DNA from: Caballeronia sp. Lep1P3
GTDB lineage: Bacteria; Pseudomonadota; Gammaproteobacteria; Burkholderiales; Burkholderiaceae
Length of the DNA: 64,000 nucleotides
Direction of reading: 5' to 3'
Assembly: GCF_022879595.1 (NCBI RefSeq)
Contig: NZ_CP084265.1
Span: 682,001-746,000, forward strand
In this document: positions 1 through 10,709 of the stretch, one piece after another
Layout: each line of letters starts with the position of its first letter
Numbering within the stretch: position 1 is the first letter of the stretch
Made by a program: the position numbers and the translations under genes
The notes under the pieces: generated by a model
What the model was told of the DNA's origin: nothing
Databases searched by the model: none
Seen by the model: only the letters and a program-made list of their open reading frames with translations

Positions 1-506
1 GGCGGTCATGAAACGCAAGCGGCGGCTTCGAACCGGGCGCGCGACTTCAGACGATTGTCGCCGGACCGGACGGCGCCGCCGTCGGGAGTGGGTTAGCGTT
101 CGAGCATAAAGGATTTTGTGAGCTTTGACGAGGCCGGCCAGAAGCGCGCCAGAGGGCGTCGCGAGCGCCCGCCCACGCGCGCCGAAGCCTTGTGTGCGCT
201 GCGGAAAAGGGGGCGCTGCTGTATAATTGCTCGCGCTTGTTTCAACGAGTCTGCAACACTCAGTAACGCTCAGCACCGTTTTACGCGCATGTTAGGCGTT
301 GGCTCGCAAGAGTCCGCTCGGTGTTCTTTTGCGCTTGCGAATTCTTCGTGCTGCCGGGTCCGCCATCGTGTCGCGGGCGCGCCCAGTCCTCTCCGGACTG
401 TTTCGCAAGCACCGCCCGGCGCTCCTTGCATGCCGGCCAGCGCGGTTCCCGCGTCGAGCGTGTGCATTCGCCGGTGCCGCCACCGGCCGACAAAAGGTAT
501 TGCTAC
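1..506. other. Upstream region of the DUF3579 gene, no gene recognised
   Basis: I see no convincing coding region here. A TATAAT hexamer lies at 222-227 on the plus strand and could be a -10 element for the DUF3579 gene, which would give a leader of about 275 nt. No good -35 box sits at the right distance, so the promoter call is weak. In related genomes argF usually precedes the DUF3579 gene, but no argF coding sequence is visible in these 506 bases. Confidence 0.4.
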
Positions 507-842
507 ATGGCTGAATCATCCCCTACCGAGTACTTCATACAAGGCATCACCAAGAGCGGGAGGAAGTTTCGGCCCAGCGACTGGTCCGAGCGCCTGTGCG
601 GTGTGATGTCGGGGTTCGGGCCGAAATTGAAGGGGCCGAACGCACGGCTGCAATATTCCATCTACGTGCGTCCGACGATGATCGGCGACATCAAGGTCGT
701 GATCGTCGATTCGCGCCTGCGCGACATCGAGCCGATGGCGTTCGATTTCGTGCTGAACTTCGCGAAGGACAACGATCTCGTCGTGACCGAGGCGTGCGAA
801 TTGCCGCCGCATCACGGCACGCAGACGCAGCAGCATCGCTAG
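507..842 (+). CDS. DUF3579 family protein
   Basis: A small soluble 111-residue protein with no signal peptide or membrane segment. It matches the DUF3579 family, which is conserved in beta-proteobacteria and has no established function. The N-terminus beginning MAESSPTEYF and the core segment VIVDSRLRDIEP are typical of the family. The reading frame stays open upstream to about 321, but the ATG at 507 gives the usual family length and follows an AAAGG-like ribosome site at about 493-497. A bidirectional terminator separates it from rpsT on the opposite strand. The order DUF3579, rpsT, murJ is the usual one in Burkholderiales, so it is a core gene here. Confidence 0.85.
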   Translation: MAESSPTEYFIQGITKSGRKFRPSDWSERLCGVMSGFGPKLKGPNARLQYSIYVRPTMIGDIKVVIVDSRLRDIEPMAFDFVLNFAKDNDLVVTEACELPPHHGTQTQQHR

Positions 843-875
843 CGCGCGAAGCGCCAACGGAATGCAACCGAATGC

Positions 876-905
876 AAAAAAGCCCGCGCGAAGCGGGCTT
901 TTTCG
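876..905. terminator. Bidirectional terminator between the DUF3579 gene and rpsT
   Basis: A 7-bp GC stem (AGCCCGC at 881-887, GCGGGCT at 893-899) with a 5-nt loop is flanked by six A on the left and five T on the right. It can therefore end transcription from both sides. Confidence 0.85.
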
Positions 906-984
906 TTACTGCGCAGCGGAAACAGGAGGCTGCTTCGACGAACGCGACCGGAAACTCAGTGCGCGCGCCCGAAGCGAGCCGGAA

Positions 985-1263
985 TTACTGGGCTGCGGGA
1001 GCCTGCAGACCCTTGATGGCTGCAGCCAGGCGGCTCTTATGGCGAGCGGCCTTGTTCTTGTGGACGATCTTCTTGTCCGCGATGATGTCGATCGTCTTCG
1101 ACGACGACTTCAACACTTCGGCGGCCTTGGCCTGATCGCCGGCTTCGATTGCCTTGCGAACTGCCTTGATGGCCGTGCGGAACTTCGAGCGCAGCGCCGA
1201 GTTGTGCGAGTTGGCTTTGGCGGCCTGACGGGCGCGCTTGCGAGCTTGTGCGGTATTTGCCAT
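985..1263 (-). CDS. rpsT: 30S ribosomal protein S20
   Basis: A 92-residue, very basic protein beginning [16 protein letters not shown], the S20 signature. The Lys/Arg-rich helices and the [13 protein letters not shown] segment near the C-terminus are characteristic. S20 binds 16S rRNA early in assembly of the small subunit. The ATG at 1263 follows an AAGGAA ribosome site. A strong promoter at 1462-1491 places the start about 190 nt upstream, leaving an untranslated leader long enough for the autogenous control known for S20 in Escherichia coli. The gene ends at the bidirectional terminator near 890. Confidence 0.98.
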   Translation of the reverse strand: MANTAQARKRARQAAKANSHNSALRSKFRTAIKAVRKAIEAGDQAKAAEVLKSSSKTIDIIADKKIVHKNKAARHKSRLAAAIKGLQAPAAQ

Positions 1264-1461
1264 GACGGTTCCTTATCCTGTTCCTGCTGTTACTTGTCGG
1301 AGCGGGCTTCACCCTCTGGCCCGGCGTGGGGCCGGAAGCGGTGATCGGTGCGCGCTGCCTCTGATCTGAAATCCCGGGAGCGATTGCCCGAGAACCTGTA
1401 ATACATCGCCGACGGAGTCGGAAAGACGCGAAGTCGCCAGAACGGAGCTTCGAAACCCGCG

Positions 1462-1491
1462 ATTATAGCAAGCCGATACGAGATATGACAA
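1462..1491 (-). promoter_or_regulatory. rpsT promoter, sigma-70 type
   Basis: On the minus strand the -35 is TTGTCA (complement of 1486-1491) and the -10 is a perfect TATAAT (complement of 1462-1467), 18 bp apart. Transcription should start near 1455, about 190 nt before the rpsT ATG. Confidence 0.8.
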
Positions 1492-1601
1492 GCGCGCGAT
1501 GTCGCCCGCGCCGCGAGGCGGGTTCGCCGCAAATCTGATGCAATCCGTCATTCTCGCGGATCGGGACGCCAGCATTGCGAAGCCCGACCATGCGCGGCCC
1601 G

Positions 1602-1607
1602 TATAAT
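1602..1607 (+). promoter_or_regulatory. -10 element immediately before murJ
   Basis: A perfect TATAAT ends 9 nt before the murJ ATG, so transcription from it would start at or within a few bases of the start codon. A TTGCGA lies upstream at 1575-1580, but the 21-bp spacing is too long for a standard promoter. The call rests on the -10 alone. Confidence 0.4.
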
Positions 1608-1616
1608 AAGCGCCCC

Positions 1617-3167
1617 ATGAATCTATTCCGAGCCCTCCTGACGGTCAGCGGCTTCACGCTGCTGTCGCGCGTGACCGGCCTGATCCGCGAAACGCTGATC
1701 GCCCGAGCCTTCGGCGCCAGTCTCTACACCGACGCGTTCTACGTCGCATTCCGCATCCCCAACCTGCTGCGGCGCCTGTCCGCGGAAGGCGCGTTCGCGC
1801 AGGCGTTCGTGCCGATTCTCGCAGAATTCAAGAACAGCAAGGGTCACGATCCGACCAAGGCGCTCGTCGATGCCATGTCCACTGTGCTGACGTGGGGCCT
1901 CGTCGTGCTGTCGCTCGTCGGAATGGCGGGGGCGAGCTGGGTCGTGTTCGCCGTGGCGTCGGGCCTGAAGCACGACGGCGGCGCGTACCCGCTCGCCGTC
2001 GAGATGACGCGGATCATGTTCCCGTACATCGTCTTCATCTCGATGACCACGCTCGCCTCGGGCGTGCTCAACACGTACAAGCAGTTCTCCCTGCCCGCGT
2101 TCGCGCCCGTGCTGCTGAACGTGGCGTTCATCTTCGCGGCGGTGTTCGTCGCGCCGCATATGAAAATTCCCGTGTACGCGCTCGCGTATGCGGTCATCGC
2201 GGGCGGCGTGCTGCAGTTGCTCGTGCAACTGCCGGGCCTCAAGAAGATCGACATGATGCCGGCCGTCGGTCTCAACTTCCGGCGCGCGCTCGCGCATCCC
2301 GGCGTGAAGCGCGTGCTCGCGAAGATGGTGCCCGCGACGTTCGCCGTGTCGGTCGGGCAACTGAGCCTCATCATCAACACGAACATCGCGTCGAACATCG
2401 GGCAGGGCGCCGTGTCGTGGATCAACTACGCCGACCGGCTGATGGAGTTCCCGACCGCGCTGCTCGGCGCGGCGCTCGGCACCATCCTGCTGCCGAGTCT
2501 CTCGAAGGCGCACGTCGATGCGGACGCCGTCGAATATTCCGCGCTGCTGGACTGGGGCCTGCGCATCACGTTCCTCCTCGCGGCGCCGAGCGCGGTCGCG
2601 CTCTTTTTCTTCGCCGAGCCGCTGACCGCGACGCTCTTTCACTACGGCAAGTTCGACAGCCATTCCGTCGTGATGGTCGGCCGCGCGCTCTCGGCCTACG
2701 GCATCGGGCTGGTCGGCCTGATTCTCATCAAGATTCTCGCACCCGGCTTCTACGCGAAGCAGGACATCAAGACGCCGGTAAAAATCGCCATCGGCGTGCT
2801 CATCATGACGCAGGTGAGCAACTACATCTTCGTGCCGATCTTCTCCCACGCGGGTCTCACGCTTTCCATCGGTCTCGGCGCGCTCGCCAACGCGTTCCTG
2901 CTCTTCATCGGTCTGCGCCGCCGCAATATCTATCGGCCGTCGCCGGGCTGGGTGCGCTTTTTCGTGCAGTTGATCGGCGCGTGTCTCGTGCTCGCCGGCA
3001 CGATGCACTGGGTCTCGACCAACTTCGACTGGATCGCGATGCGCGCGACACCCTTCGCACGAATCCTGCTGCTCGGAGCAAGCCTGGTTCTGTTCGCGGC
3101 GCTGTATTTCGGTATGCTTTCCGCGATGGGCTTCAAGTACGCCTATTTCAAGAGACGAACGCTTTGA
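1617..3167 (+). CDS. murJ: Lipid II flippase MurJ (MviN)
   Basis: A 516-residue polytopic inner-membrane protein of the MVF/MATE-like superfamily that flips lipid II across the cytoplasmic membrane for peptidoglycan synthesis. The N-terminal segment RVTGLIRETLIARAFG and the following FRIPNLLRRLSAEGAFAQAF are hallmarks of MurJ and include the conserved arginines of the central cavity. About fourteen hydrophobic segments run through the protein, the family's usual number and length. The ATG at 1617 is preferred to an in-frame TTG at 1575 because it matches the conserved MNLFRALLTVSGF start. The stop codon overlaps the next start (TGATG), so the two genes are probably translationally coupled. 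Confidence 0.96.
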   Translation: MNLFRALLTVSGFTLLSRVTGLIRETLIARAFGASLYTDAFYVAFRIPNLLRRLSAEGAFAQAFVPILAEFKNSKGHDPTKALVDAMSTVLTWGLVVLSLVGMAGASWVVFAVASGLKHDGGAYPLAVEMTRIMFPYIVFISMTTLASGVLNTYKQFSLPAFAPVLLNVAFIFAAVFVAPHMKIPVYALAYAVIAGGVLQLLVQLPGLKKIDMMPAVGLNFRRALAHPGVKRVLAKMVPATFAVSVGQLSLIINTNIASNIGQGAVSWINYADRLMEFPTALLGAALGTILLPSLSKAHVDADAVEYSALLDWGLRITFLLAAPSAVALFFFAEPLTATLFHYGKFDSHSVVMVGRALSAYGIGLVGLILIKILAPGFYAKQDIKTPVKIAIGVLIMTQVSNYIFVPIFSHAGLTLSIGLGALANAFLLFIGLRRRNIYRPSPGWVRFFVQLIGACLVLAGTMHWVSTNFDWIAMRATPFARILLLGASLVLFAALYFGMLSAMGFKYAYFKRRTL

Positions 3168-4012
3168 TGACGACAACGCGTATCCTCGACTACTTTTCCT
3201 CGCTGATGGCGGACGACGAAAGTCTGCCGCTGACGGAGGCCGCCTTGTCGCTGGCGCAGGACGCGTATCCCGACCTCGACATGCAGTCGGTGCTCGCGGA
3301 AATAGACGAACTCGTGCTGCGCGCGCGCCGGCGGATGCCCGAGGATGCGGACGTTAGGCAAAAAGCCGATGCGCTCAATCGCTATTTCTTCCGCGAACTC
3401 GGCTTCTCCAGCAATCTCAACGATTACTACGACCCCGACAACAGCCACCTGAACGTGGTGCTGCGCCGTCGCCGGGGCATCCCGATTTCGCTTGCCGTCG
3501 TCTATCTGGAGATGGCCGAGCAACTCGGCGTGCCGGTGCGCGGTGTGTCGTTTCCAGGGCATTTCCTGTTGCGCGTCACGACGCCCGGCGGCGACCTGAT
3601 GCTCGATCCCACCACCGGCCAGACGCTTTCCGAAGCGCAGATGGTCGAGATGCTGGAGCCGTATGTTCAGCGCGTGGGCGAATCGATCGGCAGTGCGCTG
3701 CGCGTGTTGCTGCAGCCCGCGACGCGCCGCGAGATCGTCGCGCGAATGCTGCGCAATCTCAAGAGCATCTACCTTCAGACGGAGCGCTGGCAGCGTTTGT
3801 TGGCCGTGCAGCAGCGGCTCGTGATCGTGCTGCCGGAGAGTATCGAGGAAGTGCGCGACCGCGGTTTCGCATATGCGCGGCTCGACTATCTGCGCCCGGC
3901 GCTCGAAGACCTGGAGCGTTATCTCGAAGATCGCCCGGACGCGGAAGACGCGACGGTCGTCGAAACCGAACTGCGCGAACTCAGGCTGCGCACGCAGGAA
4001 AACGGCGACTGA
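3167..4012 (+). CDS. SirB1 family protein (transglutaminase-like plus TPR)
   Basis: A 281-residue cytoplasmic protein of the SirB1 family. The transglutaminase-like part spans about residues 30-170, with the segment GIPISLAVVYLEMAEQLGVP and the histidine-containing SFPGHFLLRV. The usual catalytic cysteine of transglutaminases appears replaced by serine, so enzymatic activity is doubtful. A helical TPR-like region follows from about residue 180. Its ATG overlaps the murJ stop by one base, which implies co-transcription and coupling. The family is widely conserved in proteobacteria, but its molecular role is not settled. A strong terminator follows. Confidence 0.85.
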   Translation: MTTTRILDYFSSLMADDESLPLTEAALSLAQDAYPDLDMQSVLAEIDELVLRARRRMPEDADVRQKADALNRYFFRELGFSSNLNDYYDPDNSHLNVVLRRRRGIPISLAVVYLEMAEQLGVPVRGVSFPGHFLLRVTTPGGDLMLDPTTGQTLSEAQMVEMLEPYVQRVGESIGSALRVLLQPATRREIVARMLRNLKSIYLQTERWQRLLAVQQRLVIVLPESIEEVRDRGFAYARLDYLRPALEDLERYLEDRPDAEDATVVETELRELRLRTQENGD

Positions 4013-4032
4013 CGCTCGCTGGAACAACGCGA

Positions 4033-4066
4033 AAACGGCGGGCCGATGAACTGGCCCGCCGTTTTT
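4033..4066. terminator. Bidirectional terminator between convergent genes
   Basis: An 11-bp stem (AACGGCGGGCC at 4034-4044 with its complement at 4053-4063) and an 8-nt loop, with A on the left flank and T on the right. It separates the SirB1 gene (plus) from the SDR gene (minus). Confidence 0.9.
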
Positions 4067-4068
4067 GC

Positions 4069-4827
4069 TTATTTGGGCTGCATGCGAATGGCGCCGTCCA
4101 GCCGGATCACTTCGCCGTTCAGCATCGGATTGTCGAAAATCTGCTTAACGAGCATCGCGAATTCATCCGGCTTGCCGAAGCGCGACGGGAACGGCACCAT
4201 CGCGCCGAGCGCCGTCTGTACGTCGGGCGGCATGCCGAGCAGCATCGGCGTTTCGAAGATGCCGGGCGCGATCGTCATCACGCGGATGCCGCTTCGAGCG
4301 AGGTCGCGCGCAATCGGCAGGGTCATGCCCGCGACGCCGCTTTTCGATGCCGCATACGCCGCCTGGCCGATCTGCCCGTCGTAGGCCGCGACCGACGCCG
4401 TGTTCACGATCACGCCGCGCTCGCCGGCGGCGTTCGGCTCGTTCTTCGACATTGCGTGGGCCGCGAGCCGGATCATGTTGAACGTGCCGATCAGATTCAC
4501 CGCGACGACCTTGCTGAAGAGATCGAGCGGATGCGGGCCGTCGCGTCCGACCGTTTTCGACGCCGGCGCGATGCCCGCGCAGTTCACGAGACCGCGCAGC
4601 GTGCCGAGCTTCGTCGCGGCATCGACGGCGACCTCGGCGTCTCTTTCCTGGCTCACGTCGCATTTCACGAACACGCCGGACAGTTCGCGCGCGAGCGCTT
4701 CACCCGCGGCTTCGTTCATGTCCGCGAGCACCGGCTTGCCGCCATGCGCCGCGACGAGGCGCGCGCTCGCCGCGCCCAGTCCCGACGCGCCTCCGGTAAT
4801 CAGCACGACGTTGTCCTTCATCTCCAT
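4069..4827 (-). CDS. Short-chain dehydrogenase, 3-hydroxyacyl-CoA dehydrogenase type
   Basis: A 252-residue classical short-chain dehydrogenase/reductase. The NAD-binding glycine motif TGGASGLG lies at about residues 11-18, the structural NCAG near residue 83, and the catalytic Ser and YAASK in the middle third. Overall it resembles the type II 3-hydroxyacyl-CoA dehydrogenase (HSD17B10-like) branch, which oxidises the 3-hydroxy group of acyl-CoAs in fatty acid or branched-chain degradation. The substrate is inferred from family resemblance only. The first ATG is chosen because an AAAGGAGA ribosome site sits about 8 nt upstream; a second ATG lies two codons later. It is probably monocistronic. 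Confidence 0.85.
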   Translation of the reverse strand: MEMKDNVVLITGGASGLGAASARLVAAHGGKPVLADMNEAAGEALARELSGVFVKCDVSQERDAEVAVDAATKLGTLRGLVNCAGIAPASKTVGRDGPHPLDLFSKVVAVNLIGTFNMIRLAAHAMSKNEPNAAGERGVIVNTASVAAYDGQIGQAAYAASKSGVAGMTLPIARDLARSGIRVMTIAPGIFETPMLLGMPPDVQTALGAMVPFPSRFGKPDEFAMLVKQIFDNPMLNGEVIRLDGAIRMQPK

Positions 4828-4936
4828 TCTGTCTTCTCCTTTTATGTGCGATGTGCGGCCCTCGCGGGCGACGCGTCGATTGTAGTCAAACGGCTTGCTC
4901 GACCAGCTCAGTCGACCAGCATACGGCCAGCGGGCG

Positions 4937-4965
4937 AAAAAAAACCCGCTCGTTTGGAGCGGGTT
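4937..4965 (-). terminator. adk terminator
   Basis: Read on the minus strand, a 9-bp stem (arms 4943-4951 and 4957-4965, 5-nt loop) runs into eight T. It lies just downstream of the adk stop codon. Confidence 0.9.
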
Positions 4966-4992
4966 CCTTCGCCGGCTTTGCCTGCCTTGCGG

Positions 4993-5952
<960 letters not shown>

Positions 5953-6732
5953 TCAGAAGAGCGCCTGAACGCGCGCGAGATCGGCGGGCGTGTCGACGCC
6001 GGGCGGGGGCGCGTCCTGCGTCACGCGCACGGCGATACGTTCGCCGTGCCACAGCGCGCGAAGCTGTTCGAGCGCTTCGGCGGCCTCGATGGGCGCCTGC
6101 GCGAGAGTCGGGAAGTCGCGCAGAAACTTCGCGCGATACGCGTACAGCCCGATATGCCGCAGCACGTTCTCCGGCACGGCAGGCAGCGCGCCGAGCGCGG
6201 CGACGTCGGGCCAGTGCGGTTGCCACGCGTCGCGCGACCACGGAATCGGTGCGCGCGAGAAGTAGAGCGCGCGGCTTCTCGCATCGAGCACGACCTTCAC
6301 CACGTTCGGATTGAACACGTCGGCGGGATCGTGAATCGGATGCGCGGCCGTCGCGATCGCGCATTCGGCGTGCGCGGCCAGATGCGTGGCGACGTCGCGC
6401 ACGAGTTGCGGATCGATCAGCGGCTCGTCGCCCTGCACGTTGACGACGATCGTCTCGTCGCTCCAGTTCAGGCGCGTCGCGACTTCGGCCAGGCGGTCGG
6501 TGCCGGTCGGATGATCGCCGCGCGTGAGCATCACTTCGATGCCGTGATCGCGCACGGCCTCGACGACCGCGTGAGAATCCGTCGCGACGAGTACGTGAGT
6601 CGCGCCCGATTCGCGCGCGCGCTCGGCGACGCGCACGACCATCGGCTTGCCGCCGAGATCGGCGAGCGGCTTGTTCGGCAGGCGCGTGGACGCGAGCCGC
6701 GCGGGAATGACAGCGATGAACGGAACCTGCAT
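5953..6732 (-). CDS. kdsB: 3-deoxy-manno-octulosonate cytidylyltransferase
   Basis: A 259-residue enzyme that activates Kdo with CTP to give CMP-Kdo for lipid A-core assembly. The N-terminal nucleotide-binding motif [17 protein letters not shown] is diagnostic, and NVQGDEPLI carries the metal-binding aspartate. [10 protein letters not shown] lies in the C-terminal half. Length is normal for the family. The gene lies 17 nt downstream of the Trm112-family gene, which itself overlaps lpxK, so lpxK, the Trm112 gene and kdsB read as one lipopolysaccharide operon. Confidence 0.97.
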   Translation of the reverse strand: MQVPFIAVIPARLASTRLPNKPLADLGGKPMVVRVAERARESGATHVLVATDSHAVVEAVRDHGIEVMLTRGDHPTGTDRLAEVATRLNWSDETIVVNVQGDEPLIDPQLVRDVATHLAAHAECAIATAAHPIHDPADVFNPNVVKVVLDARSRALYFSRAPIPWSRDAWQPHWPDVAALGALPAVPENVLRHIGLYAYRAKFLRDFPTLAQAPIEAAEALEQLRALWHGERIAVRVTQDAPPPGVDTPADLARVQALF

Positions 6733-6749
6733 GGCGGCGCTCGGGAGCG

Positions 6750-6956
6750 TCAGGCGTCGCCGACGGGCTTGAGCGGCTCGACGGGCGTGCCTTCGACCGT
6801 CTGGCGCGCCTCGTCGACGAGCATCACCGGAATGCCGTCGCGGATCGGATAAGCGAGCTTGTCCGCGTTGCAGACGAGTTCCTGCGTCGCGCGATCGTAG
6901 TTGAGCGGGCCCTTGCAGATCGGGCAGACGAGGATTTCAAGCAGACGTGCGTCCAC
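6750..6956 (-). CDS. Trm112 family protein
   Basis: A 68-residue protein of the Trm112/YcaR family with a single CPICKGPL zinc-knuckle-like motif near the N-terminus and [15 protein letters not shown] in the middle, the family signature. Bacterial members sit between lpxK and kdsB in many genomes, and their function is not firmly established. The start is taken as the GTG at 6956, giving the usual [16 protein letters not shown] beginning behind a GGAG site about 11 nt upstream. This start overlaps the last 20 nt of lpxK. Confidence 0.88.
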   Translation of the reverse strand: MDARLLEILVCPICKGPLNYDRATQELVCNADKLAYPIRDGIPVMLVDEARQTVEGTPVEPLKPVGDA

Positions 6957-7953
6957 GGAGTTTCTCCACAACGAGAGCGATGAGGCGAGGCCTGAGCACG
7001 GCCTGCACGGGAACGACCCAGATGCGCGCATCGCGCCAGGCCCCGAATTTTACTGCATCCTTTTCGGTGATCAGGATCGCGTCGGCCTCCACCGAGGCGA
7101 ACGGATTCTCGCGGTAGGCGTAGTGATCGGGGAAGGCGCGCGTGGCAGGCGCGATGCCCGCCGCGCGCAGCGTCGCGAAAAAGCGCTCCGGCGAGCCGAT
7201 GCCCGCCGCCGCCACCACTTTGTCGCCCGCGAACGCCGCAAGTGGACGGCGCTGGTGCGGATCGTCGAGCAGCCACGCGTCGCCGGATTCGAGTTCCAGC
7301 GCGAAAGTGTCCGGCCACGGCGGCAGCGTGCGTTCGTAGGGACTGTTGATGAGCGTGGCATCGCGATGACGCGACATCGGCTCGCGCAACGGTCCGGCGG
7401 GCAGCAGGAAACCGTTGCCGCCGAGCCGGTCGTCGAATACGACGAGTTCGAACGCGCGCGCGAGGCGATAGTGCTGCAGGCCGTCGTCGCTCACGATGAC
7501 GTCCACGTTCGGATGCGCCTTCAGCAGCGCGCGCGCGGCGGCGACGCGATCCGGGCACACGAACACCGGCGCATGCGTGCGGCGCGCGATCAAAAGCGGC
7601 TCGTCGCCGACCTGCGCGGCGGCGCTCGCGGGCGTGACGCTCGTCGGCTCTGCGACCTTCGCGCCGTATCCGCGCGACACGACGCCCGGCTGAAAGCCGG
7701 CGGCGCGCAGCGCTTCGACGAGCGCGATCACGGTCGGCGTCTTGCCGGTCCCGCCGACGGTCACGTTCCCGACGACGACCACCGGCACGCCGACATCGAC
7801 GCGCTTCATCCAGCCCACGTCGTAGAGCGCGCGGCGCGTCGCGGCGATGGCGCCGAAAATGCACGCGAAAGGCGAAAGCGCCCACGCGACCGGCCCGCGC
7901 CGACGCCATTCGCGGGCGAGAAAGTTCTCGATCGGCGGCTTGAAGTCAGACAT
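6937..7953 (-). CDS. lpxK: Tetraacyldisaccharide 4'-kinase
   Basis: A 338-residue inner-membrane-associated kinase that phosphorylates the 4'-position of the tetraacyldisaccharide lipid A precursor. The P-loop [12 protein letters not shown] lies at residues 62-73. A hydrophobic stretch at about residues 22-40 is the expected membrane anchor. VVSRGYGAK, the [10 protein letters not shown] segment and ITEKDAVKF are all family features. The ATG at 7953 is preferred to far-upstream in-frame codons because it gives normal family length. The 3' end overlaps the Trm112 gene by 20 nt, indicating tight coupling in the lpxK operon. Confidence 0.96.
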   Translation of the reverse strand: MSDFKPPIENFLAREWRRRGPVAWALSPFACIFGAIAATRRALYDVGWMKRVDVGVPVVVVGNVTVGGTGKTPTVIALVEALRAAGFQPGVVSRGYGAKVAEPTSVTPASAAAQVGDEPLLIARRTHAPVFVCPDRVAAARALLKAHPNVDVIVSDDGLQHYRLARAFELVVFDDRLGGNGFLLPAGPLREPMSRHRDATLINSPYERTLPPWPDTFALELESGDAWLLDDPHQRRPLAAFAGDKVVAAAGIGSPERFFATLRAAGIAPATRAFPDHYAYRENPFASVEADAILITEKDAVKFGAWRDARIWVVPVQAVLRPRLIALVVEKLRGRTSA

Positions 7954-8439
7954 GGACCGCCTTCGCGTCGGCGGCGCTGCGTTCGGACGGATGCGGGAAT
8001 GATCTCGGGTACGGCAGGGCGCGCAACGGCAACTCCTCGGATTTCGATCTGGCGTTGAACGGTTCGACCGGCGGTGCGCGTCGAAGGTCCGGAGAGGGGA
8101 CCGCGAACGACGCGAACCGGTGCAAGAACCCGGCACTCTAGCGCGCGAGCGTCCCGCGCGCCAGTCGATGCGCGCCGCGTCGCACTTGTGGATAACTCTG
8201 TGAAAAACTTGCCGCCGAAAACTGCCGATGCCGCTTCAGGAAAGAGTTGCTTCGGCAAAAGGTGCGTTCTGAGGCCCGCTTTCCTTATGAATCAACGACT
8301 TGCTACGAAGTCATGGGCTTCTGGCGCGCGCTATGAGCGCATGTCGGTAACTCTTTCTGTGTGGACACTTGCTAAACTGGCAGCGCTTTGCTAGGCCGGC
8401 GCGTGCCGGGCGACGCTTCCCTCTCGACGATAACCATCC
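7954..8439. other. Divergent intergenic region lpxK / xseA
   Basis: 486 bases between divergent genes with no credible coding region. A perfect 9-bp DnaA-box sequence (TGTGGATAA) lies at 8187-8195, but it is single. A TAAACT at 8373-8378 might be the xseA -10, without a recognisable -35. Confidence 0.5.
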
Positions 8440-9807
8440 ATGACACCCGATTCCCTGCCGACGCCGGAAGGCGACGCCGTCATCCCCGTTTCCGTGCTCA
8501 ACCGTGCGATCGGCACGATGCTCGAACGGTCGTTTCCACTCGTCTGGGTGTCGGGCGAAGTATCGAATTTCACGCGCGCGGCGAGCGGCCACTGGTACTT
8601 CTCGATCAAGGACGCCAACGCGCAGATGCGCTGCGTGATGTTCCGCAGCCGCGCGCAGTACGCGGAATTCGTGCCGCGCGAGGGCGACAAGATCGAAGTG
8701 CGCGCGCTCGTCACGATGTACGAGCCGCGCGGCGAACTGCAACTGAGCGTCGAGGCGGTGCGGCGCACGGGACAAGGGCGCCTGTACGAAGCGTTCCTGC
8801 GCCTCAAGGCGCAACTCGAAGCCGAAGGCCTTTTCGCTGCCGCGCGCAAGCGCGCATTGCCCACGCATCCGCGCGGCATCGGCATCGTCACGTCGCTGCA
8901 GGCCGCCGCGCTGCGCGACGTGCTGACGACGCTTGCGCGCCGCGCGCCGCATGTGCCGGTGATCGTCTATCCGGCGCCGGTGCAGGGCGCGGGCGTCGGC
9001 GCGAAGCTCGCGGCTATGGTGCAAGCCGCGAACGCGCGACGAGAAGTCGACGTGCTGATCGTGTGCCGCGGCGGCGGTTCGATCGAAGATTTGTGGGCGT
9101 TCAACGAGGAGGTGCTCGCGCGCGCGATTGCGGCGAGCGAATTGCCGGTGGTGAGCGGCGTCGGTCACGAGACGGACTTCACCATCGCCGATTTCGCCGC
9201 CGATGTCCGCGCGCCCACGCCGACCGGCGCGGCGGAACTCGTCAGCCCGCAGCGCGTGCTGCTCTTGCGCGAACTGGATCATCGGCACGCGGCGCTCGCG
9301 CGCGCGTTCGGCCGGACGATGGAGCGCCGCGCGCAGCAACTCGACTGGCTCGCGCGCAGGCTCGTGAGTCCCGCCGAGCGGCTCGCGCGTCAGCGCGTGC
9401 ATCTGCGGCAACTGGCGGGCCGTCTCGCGGCGGCGGGCGCGCGTCCGGTGCGCGATGCGCGCGCCCACTTCGCGCTCGTGCGATACCGCTGGGAGCGCAG
9501 GCGTCCCGATGTCGTCGCGCAGAGCGAACATCTGCTGCGGCTCGCGCAGCGTGTACAGAGCGCGAACGCGCGTCGCGGCGAGCGCGAGAAGGCGCGCGTT
9601 TCCGAACTGGCGGCGCGTCTGCAGGTGCTCAGTCCGCAACGCACGCTCGAGCGTGGCTACGCCGCGCTCATCGACACGCAAACGGGCCGCGCGCTGCGTG
9701 CGCCGAGCGCGCTCAAGCCGAAGCGCCCACTCACGGTTCATCTCGCGCAAGGCTCCGCGGACGTCTTTCTCGCCGATGTCCAGCCGCGTCTGCCGGATGA
9801 ACTCTGA
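8440..9807 (+). CDS. xseA: Exodeoxyribonuclease VII large subunit
   Basis: A 455-residue catalytic subunit of exonuclease VII, which degrades single-stranded DNA in repair and recombination. The N-terminal OB-fold (about residues 15-115, with [16 protein letters not shown] and GHWYFSIKD) is followed by the catalytic domain with GIGIVTS, a glycine-rich [14 protein letters not shown] and [16 protein letters not shown]. These are the conserved metal and nuclease motifs. A long arginine-rich coiled-coil region and the C-terminal LERGYAAL segment complete the family layout. The small subunit gene xseB is not in this window. The ATG at 8440 gives the family's normal N-terminus. Confidence 0.97.
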   Translation: MTPDSLPTPEGDAVIPVSVLNRAIGTMLERSFPLVWVSGEVSNFTRAASGHWYFSIKDANAQMRCVMFRSRAQYAEFVPREGDKIEVRALVTMYEPRGELQLSVEAVRRTGQGRLYEAFLRLKAQLEAEGLFAAARKRALPTHPRGIGIVTSLQAAALRDVLTTLARRAPHVPVIVYPAPVQGAGVGAKLAAMVQAANARREVDVLIVCRGGGSIEDLWAFNEEVLARAIAASELPVVSGVGHETDFTIADFAADVRAPTPTGAAELVSPQRVLLLRELDHRHAALARAFGRTMERRAQQLDWLARRLVSPAERLARQRVHLRQLAGRLAAAGARPVRDARAHFALVRYRWERRRPDVVAQSEHLLRLAQRVQSANARRGEREKARVSELAARLQVLSPQRTLERGYAALIDTQTGRALRAPSALKPKRPLTVHLAQGSADVFLADVQPRLPDEL

Positions 9808-9923
9808 GCCGCTGCCGAAGCCTCCCGCAACGTAATTTCGACGCGCCGCCAAGCGCGGCCGAGAGCACTTTTTACGCCGCTTTCAGCGATGCGAAAGCGA
9901 TCTTCCTCATAAAGGCGGGCGGT

Positions 9924-9952
9924 TTGCGGCGTTATCCCAACTCGCCTACAAT
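9924..9952 (+). promoter_or_regulatory. sodB promoter, sigma-70 type
   Basis: TTGCGG at 9924-9929 and TACAAT at 9947-9952 are separated by exactly 17 bp. Transcription should start near 9960, giving a leader of about 55 nt. Confidence 0.75.
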
Positions 9953-10014
9953 CCATTGCTCCACTGCTTCACTCCTCACAGTCCCACAATCACATAGAAA
10001 GGAAGCTCGCAATC

Positions 10015-10596
10015 ATGGAACATACGCTCCCGCCGCTGCCGTTCGCCAAGAACGCGCTCGCTCCGCACATGTCGGAAGAAACGCTCGAGTTTCACTATGG
10101 CAAGCACCACCAAACCTATGTGACGAAGCTCAACGAGCTGATCCCGGGCACCGAATTCGAGAACATGCCTCTCGAAGAGATCGTGAAGAAGTCGTCGGGC
10201 GGCGTGTTCAACAACGCGGCTCAGACGTGGAATCACACGTTCTTCTGGAACAGCCTGTCGCCGAACGGCGGCGGCGCTCCGGCCGGCGCACTCGCTGACG
10301 CCATCAACGCCAAGTACGGTTCCTTCGACAAGTTCAAGGAAGAATTCGCGAAGGTCGCCGTGGGCACGTTCGGTTCGGGCTGGACGTGGCTCGTGAAGAA
10401 GACCGACGGCTCGCTCGACATCGTGTCGACGAGCAACGCCGCGACGCCGCTCACGACCGACAGCAAGCCGCTCATCACGCTCGACGTGTGGGAGCACGCT
10501 TACTACATCGACTATCGCAATGCGCGTCCGAAGTTCATCGAGGCTTTCTGGAACATCGCCAACTGGGATTTCGCTTCGAAGAATTTCGGTGCCTGA
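10015..10596 (+). CDS. sodB: Superoxide dismutase, iron type
   Basis: A 193-residue cytoplasmic superoxide dismutase. All four metal ligands are present: His27, His74, Asp157 and His161 in [11 protein letters not shown]. The [20 protein letters not shown] segment with Gln70 is typical of the iron-dependent branch, where the outer-sphere glutamine comes from the middle of the chain. The gene has its own promoter and an AAGGAAG ribosome site before the ATG, and ends at a strong terminator. Confidence 0.97.
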   Translation: MEHTLPPLPFAKNALAPHMSEETLEFHYGKHHQTYVTKLNELIPGTEFENMPLEEIVKKSSGGVFNNAAQTWNHTFFWNSLSPNGGGAPAGALADAINAKYGSFDKFKEEFAKVAVGTFGSGWTWLVKKTDGSLDIVSTSNAATPLTTDSKPLITLDVWEHAYYIDYRNARPKFIEAFWNIANWDFASKNFGA

Positions 10597-10651
10597 TCTC
10601 GGCGTCATGCCGATTCAAAACCGGCCTGCAACGCGGCGCCGGTTCGAGAAG

Positions 10652-10676
10652 AAGCCCTCCACACGGAGGGCTTTTT
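10652..10676 (+). terminator. sodB terminator
   Basis: A 9-bp stem (10652-10660 with 10665-10673), a 4-nt ACAC loop and a run of five T at 10672-10676. Confidence 0.9.
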
Positions 10677-10709
10677 GCTTCTCGTGCTGCCTTTCGTGAA
10701 CCGTCCATC

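Noticed and set aside
1575..1616. TTG start of murJ 14 codons upstream
   Set aside because: The extra residues are not part of the conserved MurJ N-terminus, and the -10-like TATAAT lies within them.
8187..8195. Perfect DnaA box between lpxK and xseA as a replication origin
   Set aside because: Only one box is present, with no cluster, no AT-rich unwinding region and no dnaA, dnaN or par genes nearby. A single 9-mer is expected by chance.
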